DNA from: Kitasatospora aureofaciens
GTDB lineage: Bacteria > Actinomycetota > Actinomycetes > Streptomycetales > Streptomycetaceae
NCBI GenBank assembly: GCA_000720845.1
Contig: JODU01000029.1
Coordinates: 1 to 64,000 of the forward strand
Length of the DNA: 64,000 nt
Reading direction: 5' to 3'
The notes under the pieces are model-generated. The model had not been told where the DNA came from, ran no database searches, and was given only the letters and a program-made list of their open reading frames with translations. Below are positions 52,227 to 61,327 of the stretch, one piece after another (positions within the stretch are counted from its first letter, which is position 1; every line of letters begins with the position of its first letter). A program made the translations under genes and the position numbers.

Positions 52227-52865
52227 TCACGCTCGTCCCCGCAGCGTGACGTCCGTTGTTTGAAGGACGAATCCTTCCAGGGGCGGTTGCGGCCGGAGGG
52301 ACGGCAAGGTCAGGTGCCACCAGTCGGTGAGGCGGTCGTTGAGGACGGTCGTACCCTCAAGGGCCTCGGTGAGGGTGCACAGGCCGAAGAACGCGGGCAC
52401 GAGGGCGCGGGCCGTGCGGCCGGGGCGGACGTGCTCGTCGACCTGCCCTGCCAGCCGGGCCTGCGCGAGCAGTCGGGTGGCGGCGGCGGTCCACAACGCG
52501 AAGGGGTGGGGTACGGGGGCTTTGATGACGGTGCGCTCGGCCCACAGACGGGCACCGGCACGCGTCACGGGATCCTGCGTGAGGGCGTGCGCGATGTCGT
52601 AGCTGAGGGCGACGAGCCGTTCGAGCGGGGGGAGTGTCTCGTCTGCGTAGCGTGCAGCGAGCTGAGACCAGGTGGCGAACCGGTCCTCGACGACGGCGAC
52701 GGCGATTCCCTCCTTGCCGGTGTAGTGGAAGTAGACCGCGCCACTGGTCCGGCCCGACCTCGCGCTTATGTCATTGACGCTGGTGGCCGCGTATCCCTGC
52801 TCAGCGAACAGTTGGGCAGCCGCTTCAAGCAGTGATCTGCGGGTTGCCTTCGCCCGTTCCTGCAA
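52227..52865 (-). CDS. ScbR/ArpA-like gamma-butyrolactone receptor homologue
   Basis: The 212-residue TetR-superfamily protein begins QERAKATRRSLLEAAAQLFA with YAATSVNDISARSGRTSGAV then YFHYTGKE, the head typical of the butyrolactone autoregulator receptors (ScbR, ArpA, FarA), and the C-terminal domain (LSYDIAHALTQDPVTRAGARL, ADETLPPLERL) also fits. These repress antibiotic and differentiation genes until a gamma-butyrolactone binds. No afsA-type synthase gene is in view, so it may be a pseudo-receptor that senses other signals. An AT-rich region with inverted repeats lies upstream. Confidence 0.8.
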   Translation of the reverse strand: MQERAKATRRSLLEAAAQLFAEQGYAATSVNDISARSGRTSGAVYFHYTGKEGIAVAVVEDRFATWSQLAARYADETLPPLERLVALSYDIAHALTQDPVTRAGARLWAERTVIKAPVPHPFALWTAAATRLLAQARLAGQVDEHVRPGRTARALVPAFFGLCTLTEALEGTTVLNDRLTDWWHLTLPSLRPQPPLEGFVLQTTDVTLRGRA

Positions 52866-53257
52866 TGTTCCGTCCGCCCTCGCTCTGTTTTTACGCCGCC
52901 CAAGAATTTAGTGCGCCAGCGTACGCCTGGCGTTCAAAGGGAGCACTTTCGTGCGCAGATTACATAGTTCTTTCGAATGCGAACGCCTGCGAGTGGTATT
53001 GGAAGCAAGGCGCTCCGGGCCCCGCGCGGTCCGGCAATCACGTCAACCGACGTGCCCGGGAACCGGGTTGATGGCCTCGGCGGCCGCGTCACGGATGTCG
53101 CCGCCGCCCAGCCATACGCCTGTTTCCGACGTACACCAAGTCGCTGAAAAGGGTTATTGCCCGATTTGCCTGGACGGAAATAACGTAGCGATCACTATCT
53201 TTCCGTTTCCTCCGGATACGGAAATGCCCCGTACATGCGAAAGCATGGGAGACCCCA
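52866..53257. promoter_or_regulatory. lower-GC divergent promoter region with inverted repeats
   Basis: The 392 bp between the ScbR-like and HAD genes is AT-richer than its surroundings, particularly at 52886-53000 and 53150-53225. It contains CGCCAG/CTGGCG (52914-52932, 7-bp spacer) and TTTCCGT/ACGGAAA (53200-53224, 11-bp spacer, perfect arms); an extra ACGGAAAT sits at 53174-53181. No ORF is supported. Confidence 0.5.
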
Positions 53258-53953
53258 GTGACCCCCTCGGACCACGATCTGCTCGACTGGTCGCCCGAAG
53301 CCGTCGTCTTCGACTGCGACGGCACCCTGATGGACAGCGAACGCCACTGGCAGGAGGCTCGCAGCCAGGCGTTCCGGGAACACGGGCTCCAGCCGCCGCC
53401 CGGGTTCGCCGAGCAGGCCCTTGGCCTGCACTACGAGGACTGCGGCCGGCTCATGGCGCAGTCCGTGCACAAACCCGAACTGACCGAGGACCTGACAGCC
53501 GCGCTGCTCGACCACTTCCTGGCCCTCGTCACCGACGAACCGGTGACGATGCCAGGTGCGGTCCGGGTCGTACGGCTGCTCTCCGGCCGCTTGCCGCTGG
53601 CGGTGGCCAGCAACTGCCCGAGGGTCGTGGTCGAAGGCAGCCTGGCACGGGCCGGGTTGCTGGAGCACTTCGAGCACCTGGTCGTACCCGACACCGGGGA
53701 CGGCGTGCGTCCCAAGCCGCACCCCGATGTGTACGCCGAGGCGGCCCGGCTCTGCGGTGTCCCCCCGCACCGGGCGCTCGCGGTGGAGGACTCCCTGACC
53801 GGAGTGGAAGCGGCCCGACGGGCCGGCCTGCGGGTCCTCGGTGTCGGTCCCATGCCGAAGGGCGACGGCACTCCCGGTGCCGACAGGTGGCTGCCGACGT
53901 TGGACGCTCCCGAACTGCTGGCCTGGGCCGACGCGCTCGGCAGCCGGCGGTGA
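53258..53953 (+). CDS. HAD-superfamily phosphatase (subfamily IA)
   Basis: The 231-residue protein has HAD motif I VVFDCDGTLMDSE (D19 and D21), motif II LAVASNCP, motif III KPHPDVY and motif IV VEDSLTGVEAA, with a cap domain between I and II as in beta-phosphoglucomutase/GPH-type enzymes. It should dephosphorylate a sugar phosphate or similar metabolite. The start is GTG at 53258. The upstream TTTCCGT/ACGGAAA dyad may regulate it. Confidence 0.87.
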   Translation: MTPSDHDLLDWSPEAVVFDCDGTLMDSERHWQEARSQAFREHGLQPPPGFAEQALGLHYEDCGRLMAQSVHKPELTEDLTAALLDHFLALVTDEPVTMPGAVRVVRLLSGRLPLAVASNCPRVVVEGSLARAGLLEHFEHLVVPDTGDGVRPKPHPDVYAEAARLCGVPPHRALAVEDSLTGVEAARRAGLRVLGVGPMPKGDGTPGADRWLPTLDAPELLAWADALGSRR

Positions 53954-54147
53954 ACGCACAGGGCGTGACAGCCCGCTGAGGTCCGGCAAGCCGAGCACCT
54001 CGCGCTGCCCGGTGGACACCGACGGCGGCACACCGGGGCGGTGGGAGTAGGCTGCCGCCCGCCTGGCACGACGCCTCGGATCCCCATGTCAAACAGCACC
54101 TCATAGGCGGCGGCAGCCCTGACCGCTACGCCGAACGGGTCAGGTTG

Positions 54148-56523
54148 TCACGGCGCGTTGACCGCCCGCAGGGACGACGCGCCGACCACGGCGTACCACC
54201 CCTTGGCGTCGGCAGCGAGCCATGTGACCGCCGCGTCCACCGGCCACTCCTTGAGCACTTTCCCGGTACGCAGTCCCAGCGCCCGGCACACCTGCCCGGC
54301 CGTGACGTAGGCCATGTCGCCTCCGATGGCGGGCGGGCAGCGTGCGATGGCGTCGAACGACGTCCGCCACAGCTGTCGCCCACCGTCCGCGAGGTCGAGT
54401 GCCTGCAGGGTCTTGGCATCCAGCCAGTTGAGCAGGACCCCCTCCCGCACGACGGGGCCTCGTCGGCCACCACCCGGCAGCGACGGCCAGCTGGTGTCGA
54501 GCCCGGCGGTGGGGTGGCTCCACAGCCGCTTTCCGCTGTCGGGGCTGAAACCGATCAGGTCCTCCCCGGCGGCCAGCAACAGACCGGTGCCCGCGGCGTG
54601 CCCGAGGGCCGTGGCACCATTCCCGGCGGTGAGGCTCAGCGGTTCGTTGTGCAGGCGGTCGCCAGTGCGTACGTCGATGAGGTGCAGTTCGTCGGTGTCG
54701 CTGAGCAGGGCGAAGCGCTCGTCGCCGCGGCCGTCCGGGGCGGGCAGAGTGACCGGCGCGGTTTGGGGCTGCCCGGTCTTGCCGAGCCCGGTGTAGGACC
54801 ATGGCTCCCGGCCTGTGGTCGCGTCGAGGCAGAAGACCCGGGGATCCAGCGCCCCGGTGTCCGGGACGAGGAGCAGCCTGGTGCCGGAGACCGCGGGCGC
54901 TCGCCAGTCACGCGTCTTCTCCTTCTCGTGGGTGCGGGGTTCTTCGGTGGCGCGCGAGCCGCCCGGGGGCAGAGCGAACGAGCGCAGGACCCGGTCGTCC
55001 GCCGACCCGCCGTCGTCGCCCAGCGTGACGAGCCGCCCGTCCGCGACGGCGAACCACTTCACGGTCCCCCGCCACGGCCGCTCCGGCAGCCGTGGGTCTC
55101 CTGTCCGTACTTCGCAGACCCTCTCCAGGAGCTCCGGGGCGATGAGCAGGCCGCTCGCGACACCCCAGAGCTGCTCGTGAGCGGCGATCGCCGGCGCCTT
55201 GTCGTCCTGCCATTGCCTCGCCCCGTCCTCGGCACCCACGGCGCGCACCAGTCCCTGTGTGGAGGCCAGGCCCGGTCTCGCCCCGTGCACCAGCACCGTG
55301 TCCCCGGCGAGCAGGGCGGACGTGACGTCACCCGGTCTGTCGTCCTGGCCGGCCAGCCTCCAGCGCTCCCGGCCGGGGTGCTTCGACCCGGTCTCCAGTA
55401 CGAGACCGTCCTCCTCGGCGCCTGTGCCTGGCGTTTTCGGACCACGGGCCACGGCCCAGACAGCCAGGCCGGTGAGCCCCGCGCCACCGGTGGTGAGGAA
55501 GGCGCGGCGTGTCAGGGTACGCAGGCGATCGGCGCGGTGGGACTGGGCGGCGGTGGGCCGGGCCGGGGAAGGCTCGGGTGTCGGTTGCCGCTCCGTCCCG
55601 GCGGAGGATGACGGCTCCTCGGTACCTGTCAGTCCCTCGCCCGCGATCAGTGACCGAAGTGGTTCCTCGCGCCACCACAGGGGCGCGTCCGGCGAGGCGG
55701 TCAGGGCCAGCACCCGTGCGAGGGAGGGCCGGCGCCACGGCTCCTTGCGCAGACAGCCGGAGACGAGTGCCCGCAGACCCGCCGTGTCCGGTACGCCGTC
55801 CAGGTGCGGCTCTTCGTGGGTGGCTCGGTAGAGCAGGACGGCCACGGGGCCCGAGCCGAAGGGCTGCTCGCCCGTCGCGGCGAAGGCGAGGACCGCACCC
55901 AACGCGAACACGTCGGCAGCGGGCCCGGCATCCTCACCGGCGACCTGTTCGGGAGCCATGAAGCCGGGCGTGCCGATCATCGCTCCGGCCTCGGTGAGAC
56001 CGAGGTCCCCGGCGGCCCGGGCGATGCCGAAGTCGATGACGCGCGGACCGTCGGCGGTCAGCAGCACATTGGAAGGCTTGAGGTCGCGGTGCACGATGTC
56101 CGCCGCGTGGATGCTCACCAGAGCCTCGGCGAGGCACGCACCGAGCGACCGCACGGCCTGGGCGTTCAACGGCCCGCCTGCGACGACCGCGTGGCGCAGG
56201 GTGACTCCCGGCAGGAACGCCGTGGCCAGCCAGGGCACGACGGAATCAGGATCGGCGTCGAGCACCGGGGCGGTATGCGCGCCGGTGACGGCGCGCGCTG
56301 CGGTGGCCTCGCGCCGGAATCGCTCTCGGTAGCGCGGGTCCCTGGCGAGGTGTTCGTGGACGGTCTTGACGGCGACGAGCCGCCCGCCGGGGCTGCGCCC
56401 CAGATAGACCTGCCCCATGCCGCCCGACCCGAGTCGCCGCATGATGCGGTGACCGCCGAGCAGACGCGGGTCGTCGGGGAGCAGCGGCGCACCCGGGAGC
56501 AGGGGGACCTCCGTCATGTGCAC
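54148..56523 (-). CDS. Ser/Thr kinase with PQQ-propeller sensor (AfsK-like)
   Basis: The 791-residue protein has a Hanks-type kinase domain (about 20-280): LGSGGMGQVYLG, AVK (Lys53), HRDLKPSN (145-152, catalytic Asp147), DFG (164-166) and GTPGFMAPEQ. After a Pro-rich linker a TLTRRAFLTTGG segment (R339-R340) leads into a TM helix (about 343-360), then a PQQ/quinoprotein-like propeller (about 375-791). As in AfsK, the kinase should respond to a signal bound by the propeller. The start is ATG 56523 or 56517. It is the second gene of a tandem pair. Confidence 0.9.
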   Translation of the reverse strand: MHMTEVPLLPGAPLLPDDPRLLGGHRIMRRLGSGGMGQVYLGRSPGGRLVAVKTVHEHLARDPRYRERFRREATAARAVTGAHTAPVLDADPDSVVPWLATAFLPGVTLRHAVVAGGPLNAQAVRSLGACLAEALVSIHAADIVHRDLKPSNVLLTADGPRVIDFGIARAAGDLGLTEAGAMIGTPGFMAPEQVAGEDAGPAADVFALGAVLAFAATGEQPFGSGPVAVLLYRATHEEPHLDGVPDTAGLRALVSGCLRKEPWRRPSLARVLALTASPDAPLWWREEPLRSLIAGEGLTGTEEPSSSAGTERQPTPEPSPARPTAAQSHRADRLRTLTRRAFLTTGGAGLTGLAVWAVARGPKTPGTGAEEDGLVLETGSKHPGRERWRLAGQDDRPGDVTSALLAGDTVLVHGARPGLASTQGLVRAVGAEDGARQWQDDKAPAIAAHEQLWGVASGLLIAPELLERVCEVRTGDPRLPERPWRGTVKWFAVADGRLVTLGDDGGSADDRVLRSFALPPGGSRATEEPRTHEKEKTRDWRAPAVSGTRLLLVPDTGALDPRVFCLDATTGREPWSYTGLGKTGQPQTAPVTLPAPDGRGDERFALLSDTDELHLIDVRTGDRLHNEPLSLTAGNGATALGHAAGTGLLLAAGEDLIGFSPDSGKRLWSHPTAGLDTSWPSLPGGGRRGPVVREGVLLNWLDAKTLQALDLADGGRQLWRTSFDAIARCPPAIGGDMAYVTAGQVCRALGLRTGKVLKEWPVDAAVTWLAADAKGWYAVVGASSLRAVNAP

Positions 56524-56611
56524 CTGCCCTGGAGTGCGGCGTCGCCCGCTGCCCGGGGCGTCGGAGGCGAAGGAGTGTGCCGGGGCGCATGACGGTGGGC
56601 GCGGCCAGTGG

Positions 56612-58999
56612 TCATGTCCGCCTCTCCCCCGGGCCCCGGACCGTGTGCAGAGTGCGGCCCGCGCAGATGTGGACCAGACCGTCGTGCGCGGTCACCAGAC
56701 TCATGTCGGACGCGGGCTCGACGGGAACCGCCCAGCTCGCGTCCCCCGTTCGTATGTCCAGCGCGTACATGCCCCACGCCCCCTCGCCCGAGCCGCCCGG
56801 CTCCGGCCCCGAGACCAGTGCCAGGCCGTCCGACGCCAGGGGCGCACCGCTCCCGATCTCCCGGTAACCCGGCCGCGACCACCGTTTCCTGCCTGTGTCG
56901 GCGTCCAGCGCCTCGACGCCCTCCGACGAGGAGGCGAGCACCAGGCCGCCGGTGGCCCGGGGAGCGACGTCTGTGACCGTGCCGGCAGGACGAGACCACA
57001 GGATTCGCCGGGTCGCGAGGTCCATGGCCTCGATCCGCTCCTCCGACGCGAAATAGCCGACACCCTCGGCCCCCGGGTGGGCCTGCGGGCGGCGGGCGCC
57101 GCGCGCGATCTGCCGCTCCACCGCTCCGTCGGACGCCTTCAGGACGACCAGCGGGTCGTCCTGGGCATACTGGTCCGTGCCGGGCACACCGGAGTCCCGG
57201 GACGAGGAGGCCACCGCTATGCGGCCGCCGGCCTCGTCCACGCCGATCACTTCCGCCGTGCGCCCTTCGTGGAACCAGAGCTCTTTGCCCGTACGGGAGT
57301 CGAAGGCGTACGCGCGCCAAGGTGGCTCCGAGGTGGTGCGTCGCTCCCATCCGGTGGTGTAGCGCGCGTAGGTGAACAGGCAGGTGACGTCGTCCGAGAC
57401 GGTGAACATGCCCTGGCCGCCCTCCAGTTCGGTCGCCGGGGCGGCGTCGAAGGGACGGGGCGGCCGGTGCGGGTTGCGCGAAAGAACACCCGAGGTCCAC
57501 GCCTCCCGGCCGCCCGCCACACGCAGGGCGATCAGCTCGGGCTCGAAGAGGCTGTCCCGCAGGACGTAGACCAGGTCGCCGCGTGCCTGGATGCCCCGCA
57601 GGTCCTTCTCCGGGTAGGTCCAGCGAACGGTGCTGGTCTCCGCGTCCAGACGGACGACCCCCCTGTCGTCGAGTACGTAGAGGTCTTTCCCGCTGCGTAG
57701 GAGAGCGCCGCCGTACTCGACTTCGCCGATGTCACGGCTCCACACGAGCGCGCCCATCGGCGGGCGGGGCTCAGGGCGGCTCCCGACGCGGGCTGTGCCG
57801 CTGCTCTCTTCGCCGCCGAGGAGAATGGCCGTCGTCGTGGTGCTCGCGGCCGCCAGGGCCGCGCCGCCCCAGGCGAGGAGGCGGCGCCGAGAGGTGCGGA
57901 GGGCGGGCGCGGGAGCGTCGCGACGGGCGTCCGCACGGACGTCGCCGGAGGCGGGCGGTGACTCGTCGGCGGGGCGAGAGGGCAAGGACTCCGACTCGGA
58001 CTCGCCGTCGTCGGCGAGGCTGAGGGTGCGGGGCTCGCCGTCGCCTTCGTGGAAGGGACGATGTGCCCCGTCGCCCCCGGAGGCAGCCGGGACAGCGTCC
58101 TCGGGGCCCCGCCCCGCGGCCTCCACCCCCACTCCCCTCAACAGCTCCGTCACCTGGTCCTCCTGGCGACGGATCAACCCGGCGACCGGCTCCAGCTCCC
58201 ACCATGGTTCCTCCGACGCGCGCTCGGCGCACCAGGCGAGCACCTGCGCGACCGTCGGCCGGTCCGCGGGGCGCCTGGCCAGACACAGTCCGAGGAAGTC
58301 CTCCCAGACGGTGCCCGGCACGCCCACCAGATCGGGCTCCCCGTGCAGCGTGCGGTAGAGGACCTCGGGCACCCTGCCGGAACCGAAGGGGCCTCGCCCG
58401 GTCGCGGCCACCGTGAGGACCGCGCCGAGCGCGAACACGTCCGCGGCGGGCCCCGGCCCGGCAGCGTCCCCCGCAAGCTGCTCGGGTGCGATGAAACCGG
58501 GCGAGCCGATGGCCTCGCTGTCGGCGGTGAGGCTCTCGTCGGCGGCGCTCTTGGCGATGCCGAAGTCGATGACCTTGGGTCCATCGCGCGAGATGAGGAC
58601 ATTGGACGGCTTCACGTCGCGGTGCACGAGCCCCGCCGCGTGCACCGCCGCCAGCGCCTCGGCGAGTGCGGCGCCCAGTGCGGCGAGATCGCCGGAGCCG
58701 AGCGGCCCGTGCGCGGCCACCGCCTCCGGCAGGCCTGGGCCCGCGCAGAACTCCACTGCCATCCAGGGCGGTTCGTCATCCGGACCGGCGTCAAGCACAG
58801 CAGCGGTGTACACGCCGGTCACCGCCCGCGCGGCGGCCGTCTCACGACGAAACCGCTCCCGGAACTCCGGGACGGCGGCGAGGTGTCGGTGGACGGTCTT
58901 GACGGCAACCGGCCGCCCAGACGCGGACCGCGCCAGATGAACACGGCCCATGCCGCCCTCACCGAGCAGCGCGATGATCCGGTACCCGCCGACCTCCAC
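56612..58999 (-). CDS. Ser/Thr kinase with PQQ-propeller sensor (paralogue)
   Basis: The 795-residue protein has the same layout as the next gene: kinase domain (about 5-260; GEGGMGRVHLA, AVK Lys34, HRDVKPSN 126-133, DFG 145-147), a Ser/Glu/Asp-rich linker (300-365), SRRRLLAWGG (R371-R373) before a TM segment (about 374-394) and a propeller domain with repeats such as VRLDAETSTVRWTYP. The start is GTG 58999 with GGAAGGAA upstream; ATG upstream in the same frame is less likely. The two kinases are 88 bp apart and may work as a pair. Confidence 0.9.
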   Translation of the reverse strand: MEVGGYRIIALLGEGGMGRVHLARSASGRPVAVKTVHRHLAAVPEFRERFRRETAAARAVTGVYTAAVLDAGPDDEPPWMAVEFCAGPGLPEAVAAHGPLGSGDLAALGAALAEALAAVHAAGLVHRDVKPSNVLISRDGPKVIDFGIAKSAADESLTADSEAIGSPGFIAPEQLAGDAAGPGPAADVFALGAVLTVAATGRGPFGSGRVPEVLYRTLHGEPDLVGVPGTVWEDFLGLCLARRPADRPTVAQVLAWCAERASEEPWWELEPVAGLIRRQEDQVTELLRGVGVEAAGRGPEDAVPAASGGDGAHRPFHEGDGEPRTLSLADDGESESESLPSRPADESPPASGDVRADARRDAPAPALRTSRRRLLAWGGAALAAASTTTTAILLGGEESSGTARVGSRPEPRPPMGALVWSRDIGEVEYGGALLRSGKDLYVLDDRGVVRLDAETSTVRWTYPEKDLRGIQARGDLVYVLRDSLFEPELIALRVAGGREAWTSGVLSRNPHRPPRPFDAAPATELEGGQGMFTVSDDVTCLFTYARYTTGWERRTTSEPPWRAYAFDSRTGKELWFHEGRTAEVIGVDEAGGRIAVASSSRDSGVPGTDQYAQDDPLVVLKASDGAVERQIARGARRPQAHPGAEGVGYFASEERIEAMDLATRRILWSRPAGTVTDVAPRATGGLVLASSSEGVEALDADTGRKRWSRPGYREIGSGAPLASDGLALVSGPEPGGSGEGAWGMYALDIRTGDASWAVPVEPASDMSLVTAHDGLVHICAGRTLHTVRGPGERRT

Positions 59000-59243
59000 G
59001 CACGTTCCTTCCTTCCAGCGGCCCACCGAGGGGGCCGCGGGACGACACGACGACCCGCCGCCCTGTGCGACGCCTGTCAGGCATCGTACGGTTGCGCCCT
59101 TCGAGGCTTCACCCACGCGAACAGCTGCCGGGAGGAAGGCCCGTCCACCGGGCGCCTGGCTCGGGGGTTGACGCCGATCGCGACGATCGCGCGTCCGGGC
59201 GTGCGAGTGGGTGTCGCCGGCGTCTGAGCGGCGAATCAGCTCG

Positions 59244-60374
59244 TCACAGCGTCCGCACCTCGGCGGCGGGTAGCTTCGCCCACCAGTGGTGGTAGCGGCT
59301 GTAGACCTCTGCCTCGCGGCCGTCGAGGAGCGCCCTCAAGGACTGGGCCTCCGCGGCAAGTCCGTCCCAGGCGGCAGGTGACAGGGCGTGGAAGGCGGTG
59401 GCCTCGATGCCCCCGCCCACCGCGCGCCACACACCGGCGACGTAGCCGTCCACCAGCAGGGTGGGCAGTACGTCTCCGTTCCTGCGGATGACCAGGGGAC
59501 GGTAGGCCGGGGGTATCACCCGGCCGCGGTCGGCGTAAGCCAGCAGAACGCTGTCCCACATCGCCATGAGCCGAGGCGAAGCGGGAGTATCCGCTGGAGG
59601 CCGGGAGGCGCCCGGAAGATCGAACAGTGTGTCACCGTCCGGGCCCTGAACCTGCTCGACAGTGCCCTCCAGAGCACGGAGCGCCGCGCGAACGGGCGCG
59701 CGCTGGACCATGGCGAACTGCGCCACGTCCGCCACCGACGCGGGTCCGAAGCCTGCCAGGTAGCGCAGAATCAACGTCCGCAGGGCCTGTGGATCCACTG
59801 CCCGGCCCGCGGGCACGGACCCGCTCCCGGCGGCGACGAAGGACGGCCGGAGGCCGAATGACCACGCCGCGCCTGTCGGGGCATGGTGCAGCGGCGCATA
59901 CGCCTTCAGCCCCCACCACGCCCCGTCCTTCTTCTCCGCACCGAGCCGCTCCTCGACCCACGCCTGCATATCGGCCGCGGTCCGCGGCTGACGGGCGAAG
60001 TCCAGCAGCTCCGGCACCAGCTCGTTGGCGTCCCCCGGGGTCAGTCCCGCCTCAGCGAAGCGGAAACCGAGCCGGGAGGCGTACAGGGTGGGCTGTACCG
60101 CCGCACGGAAGATTGGATAGTCCTCCCCGTGAACGGCATGCAAGGTGATCCGCATGAGGGTCGCCTTGACCACCGCACGCTCGACGAAGGCAGCGTCGAG
60201 CTCGCCCGGAGCGAAGTCCGTGACGCGGTTCCAGAGCGCCAGGTAAGGCGACGCCGGATGTTGCGCCTGGAGCGCGACCACGCGCCGCACCGCGTCGGGG
60301 ACGGTCAGTTGCTCGCGCTTCAGGAGCAACTGGCGGCTGAGAGTAGCCCGGTTGAGTTCGCGTGCGGTGATCAC
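59244..60374 (-). CDS. AlkZ-like winged-helix DNA glycosylase (HTH_42)
   Basis: The 376-residue protein belongs to the HTH_42 family. ITARELNRATLSRQLLL is followed by ALQAQHPASPYLALWNRV, whose QAQ (QxQ) motif is the catalytic pair of AlkZ-type interstrand-crosslink glycosylases, in contrast to the QxD of YcaQ. Later segments (LRYLAGFGPASVADVAQF, LLVDGYVAGVWR) are the tandem winged helices. It should excise bulky alkylated bases, and relatives protect producers of DNA-alkylating natural products. The start is GTG 60374. It is not in an obvious biosynthetic cluster here. Confidence 0.8.
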   Translation of the reverse strand: MITARELNRATLSRQLLLKREQLTVPDAVRRVVALQAQHPASPYLALWNRVTDFAPGELDAAFVERAVVKATLMRITLHAVHGEDYPIFRAAVQPTLYASRLGFRFAEAGLTPGDANELVPELLDFARQPRTAADMQAWVEERLGAEKKDGAWWGLKAYAPLHHAPTGAAWSFGLRPSFVAAGSGSVPAGRAVDPQALRTLILRYLAGFGPASVADVAQFAMVQRAPVRAALRALEGTVEQVQGPDGDTLFDLPGASRPPADTPASPRLMAMWDSVLLAYADRGRVIPPAYRPLVIRRNGDVLPTLLVDGYVAGVWRAVGGGIEATAFHALSPAAWDGLAAEAQSLRALLDGREAEVYSRYHHWWAKLPAAEVRTL

Positions 60375-60738
60375 AACAGCGCAGGATACGCCGTGTCCCG
60401 CACTCGCCCCGTGGGTTGAAGCGGGGCGTGGTTGCAGTGGCCCGGGCCAGGTCGTTCCCCCTGGCCGGCCGCGGTGGCAGTGTGCAAGGTGGCCGGTCGC
60501 GATCCCAGGGCGATGCGTGACGCATGGAAGCGCGAGCCAGTGCTCCGACCGAGATCGACGCCCCGGACCACGGGCACCTGGCGGATACCAGCCCCTCAGG
60601 GAGGTCACTGGTCACCGCCCGTCACCCCTGTGCCCGGTCGGCAGCTCCCATAACGCGCGCTGGATCGGGTAGACGATGCTCAGCGCGCAAGCAGGCACTA
60701 AAAGTACAAAATTTTACCAACTGAGAGTGACGGCTTCC
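60375..60738. promoter_or_regulatory. divergent promoter region with an A/T tract
   Basis: The 364 bp between the AlkZ-like and HATPase genes contains GGCCAGG/CCTGGCC (60445-60466, 8-bp spacer) and an unusually AT-rich tract at about 60698-60718 (AAAAGTACAAAATTTTACC), 20 bp before the HATPase start, that stands out in this GC-rich DNA and may hold its promoter. No gene is seen. Confidence 0.4.
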
Positions 60739-61245
60739 ATGTCCCAACCGCTTATGAAGCAGGCGGACGGGCAGGGACCGGACCACACACTGCGTCGGCA
60801 CCTGGCCTGGAGCGGTACTCCGCCCACGGCCGCCCGGGCACGGGCCGAAGCCGACGCACTGCTGTCCGCCCTGCAGCACCAGATCCCGGTAGCTCGCCGC
60901 GCGGCCGACGATGTCCGGCTCGTGGTCAGCGAACTGCTCACCAACACCGCACGTCATGCTCCCGGTCCCGGACGTCTGGAGTTCCAGTCGGCCGACCGCG
61001 GCCGCATGGTACGGATCACCGTCTGGGACACCTCCCCCGCCATGCCCCTGTTCCGCCCCACCGACCCCCACCGTGTGGGCGGACACGGTCTGGAGATCGT
61101 CGAAGCCCTCAGCAGCCGCCTGCGCGTGCGGCGCACCCGCGGAGGCAAGCAGATCACCGCCGAACTGCATCTCGACCAGCACCGCCCGCCCTCCGATGCC
61201 GGCCGCTACTCCCTGGACGGGCAACTGGAGGACCCTCTGAGGTAG
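60739..61245 (+). CDS. HATPase_c protein kinase, anti-sigma type
   Basis: The 168-residue protein is an RsbW/SpoIIAB-like ATP-binding protein: the N box LVVSELLTNTARHA (about residues 62-75), WDTSPAMP (G1 box variant) and GGHGLEIVEAL (G2 box). Such proteins phosphorylate anti-anti-sigma factors or bind sigma factors and are opposed by SpoIIE-type phosphatases like the three in this window. ATG 60739 was preferred; an in-frame ATG at 60676 would add 21 residues and run across the AT-rich tract. Confidence 0.82.
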   Translation: MSQPLMKQADGQGPDHTLRRHLAWSGTPPTAARARAEADALLSALQHQIPVARRAADDVRLVVSELLTNTARHAPGPGRLEFQSADRGRMVRITVWDTSPAMPLFRPTDPHRVGGHGLEIVEALSSRLRVRRTRGGKQITAELHLDQHRPPSDAGRYSLDGQLEDPLR

Positions 61246-61327
61246 GAGCCGTTCGTGCGGCGATATTGCCGCACTGCGCGCAGACACTCATCGAGCACGA
61301 CCGCCCCCGACCCACGTTCGCGTCGGC

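Noticed and set aside
52951..53979. Plus-strand frame overlapping the HAD gene and its upstream region
   Set aside because: The frame is out of phase with the clear HAD motifs, and its 5-prime part is AT-rich and non-coding in character.
60445..60466. GGCCAGG/CCTGGCC stem as a terminator
   Set aside because: It sits between two divergent genes, where no transcript should end; an operator or chance dyad is more likely.
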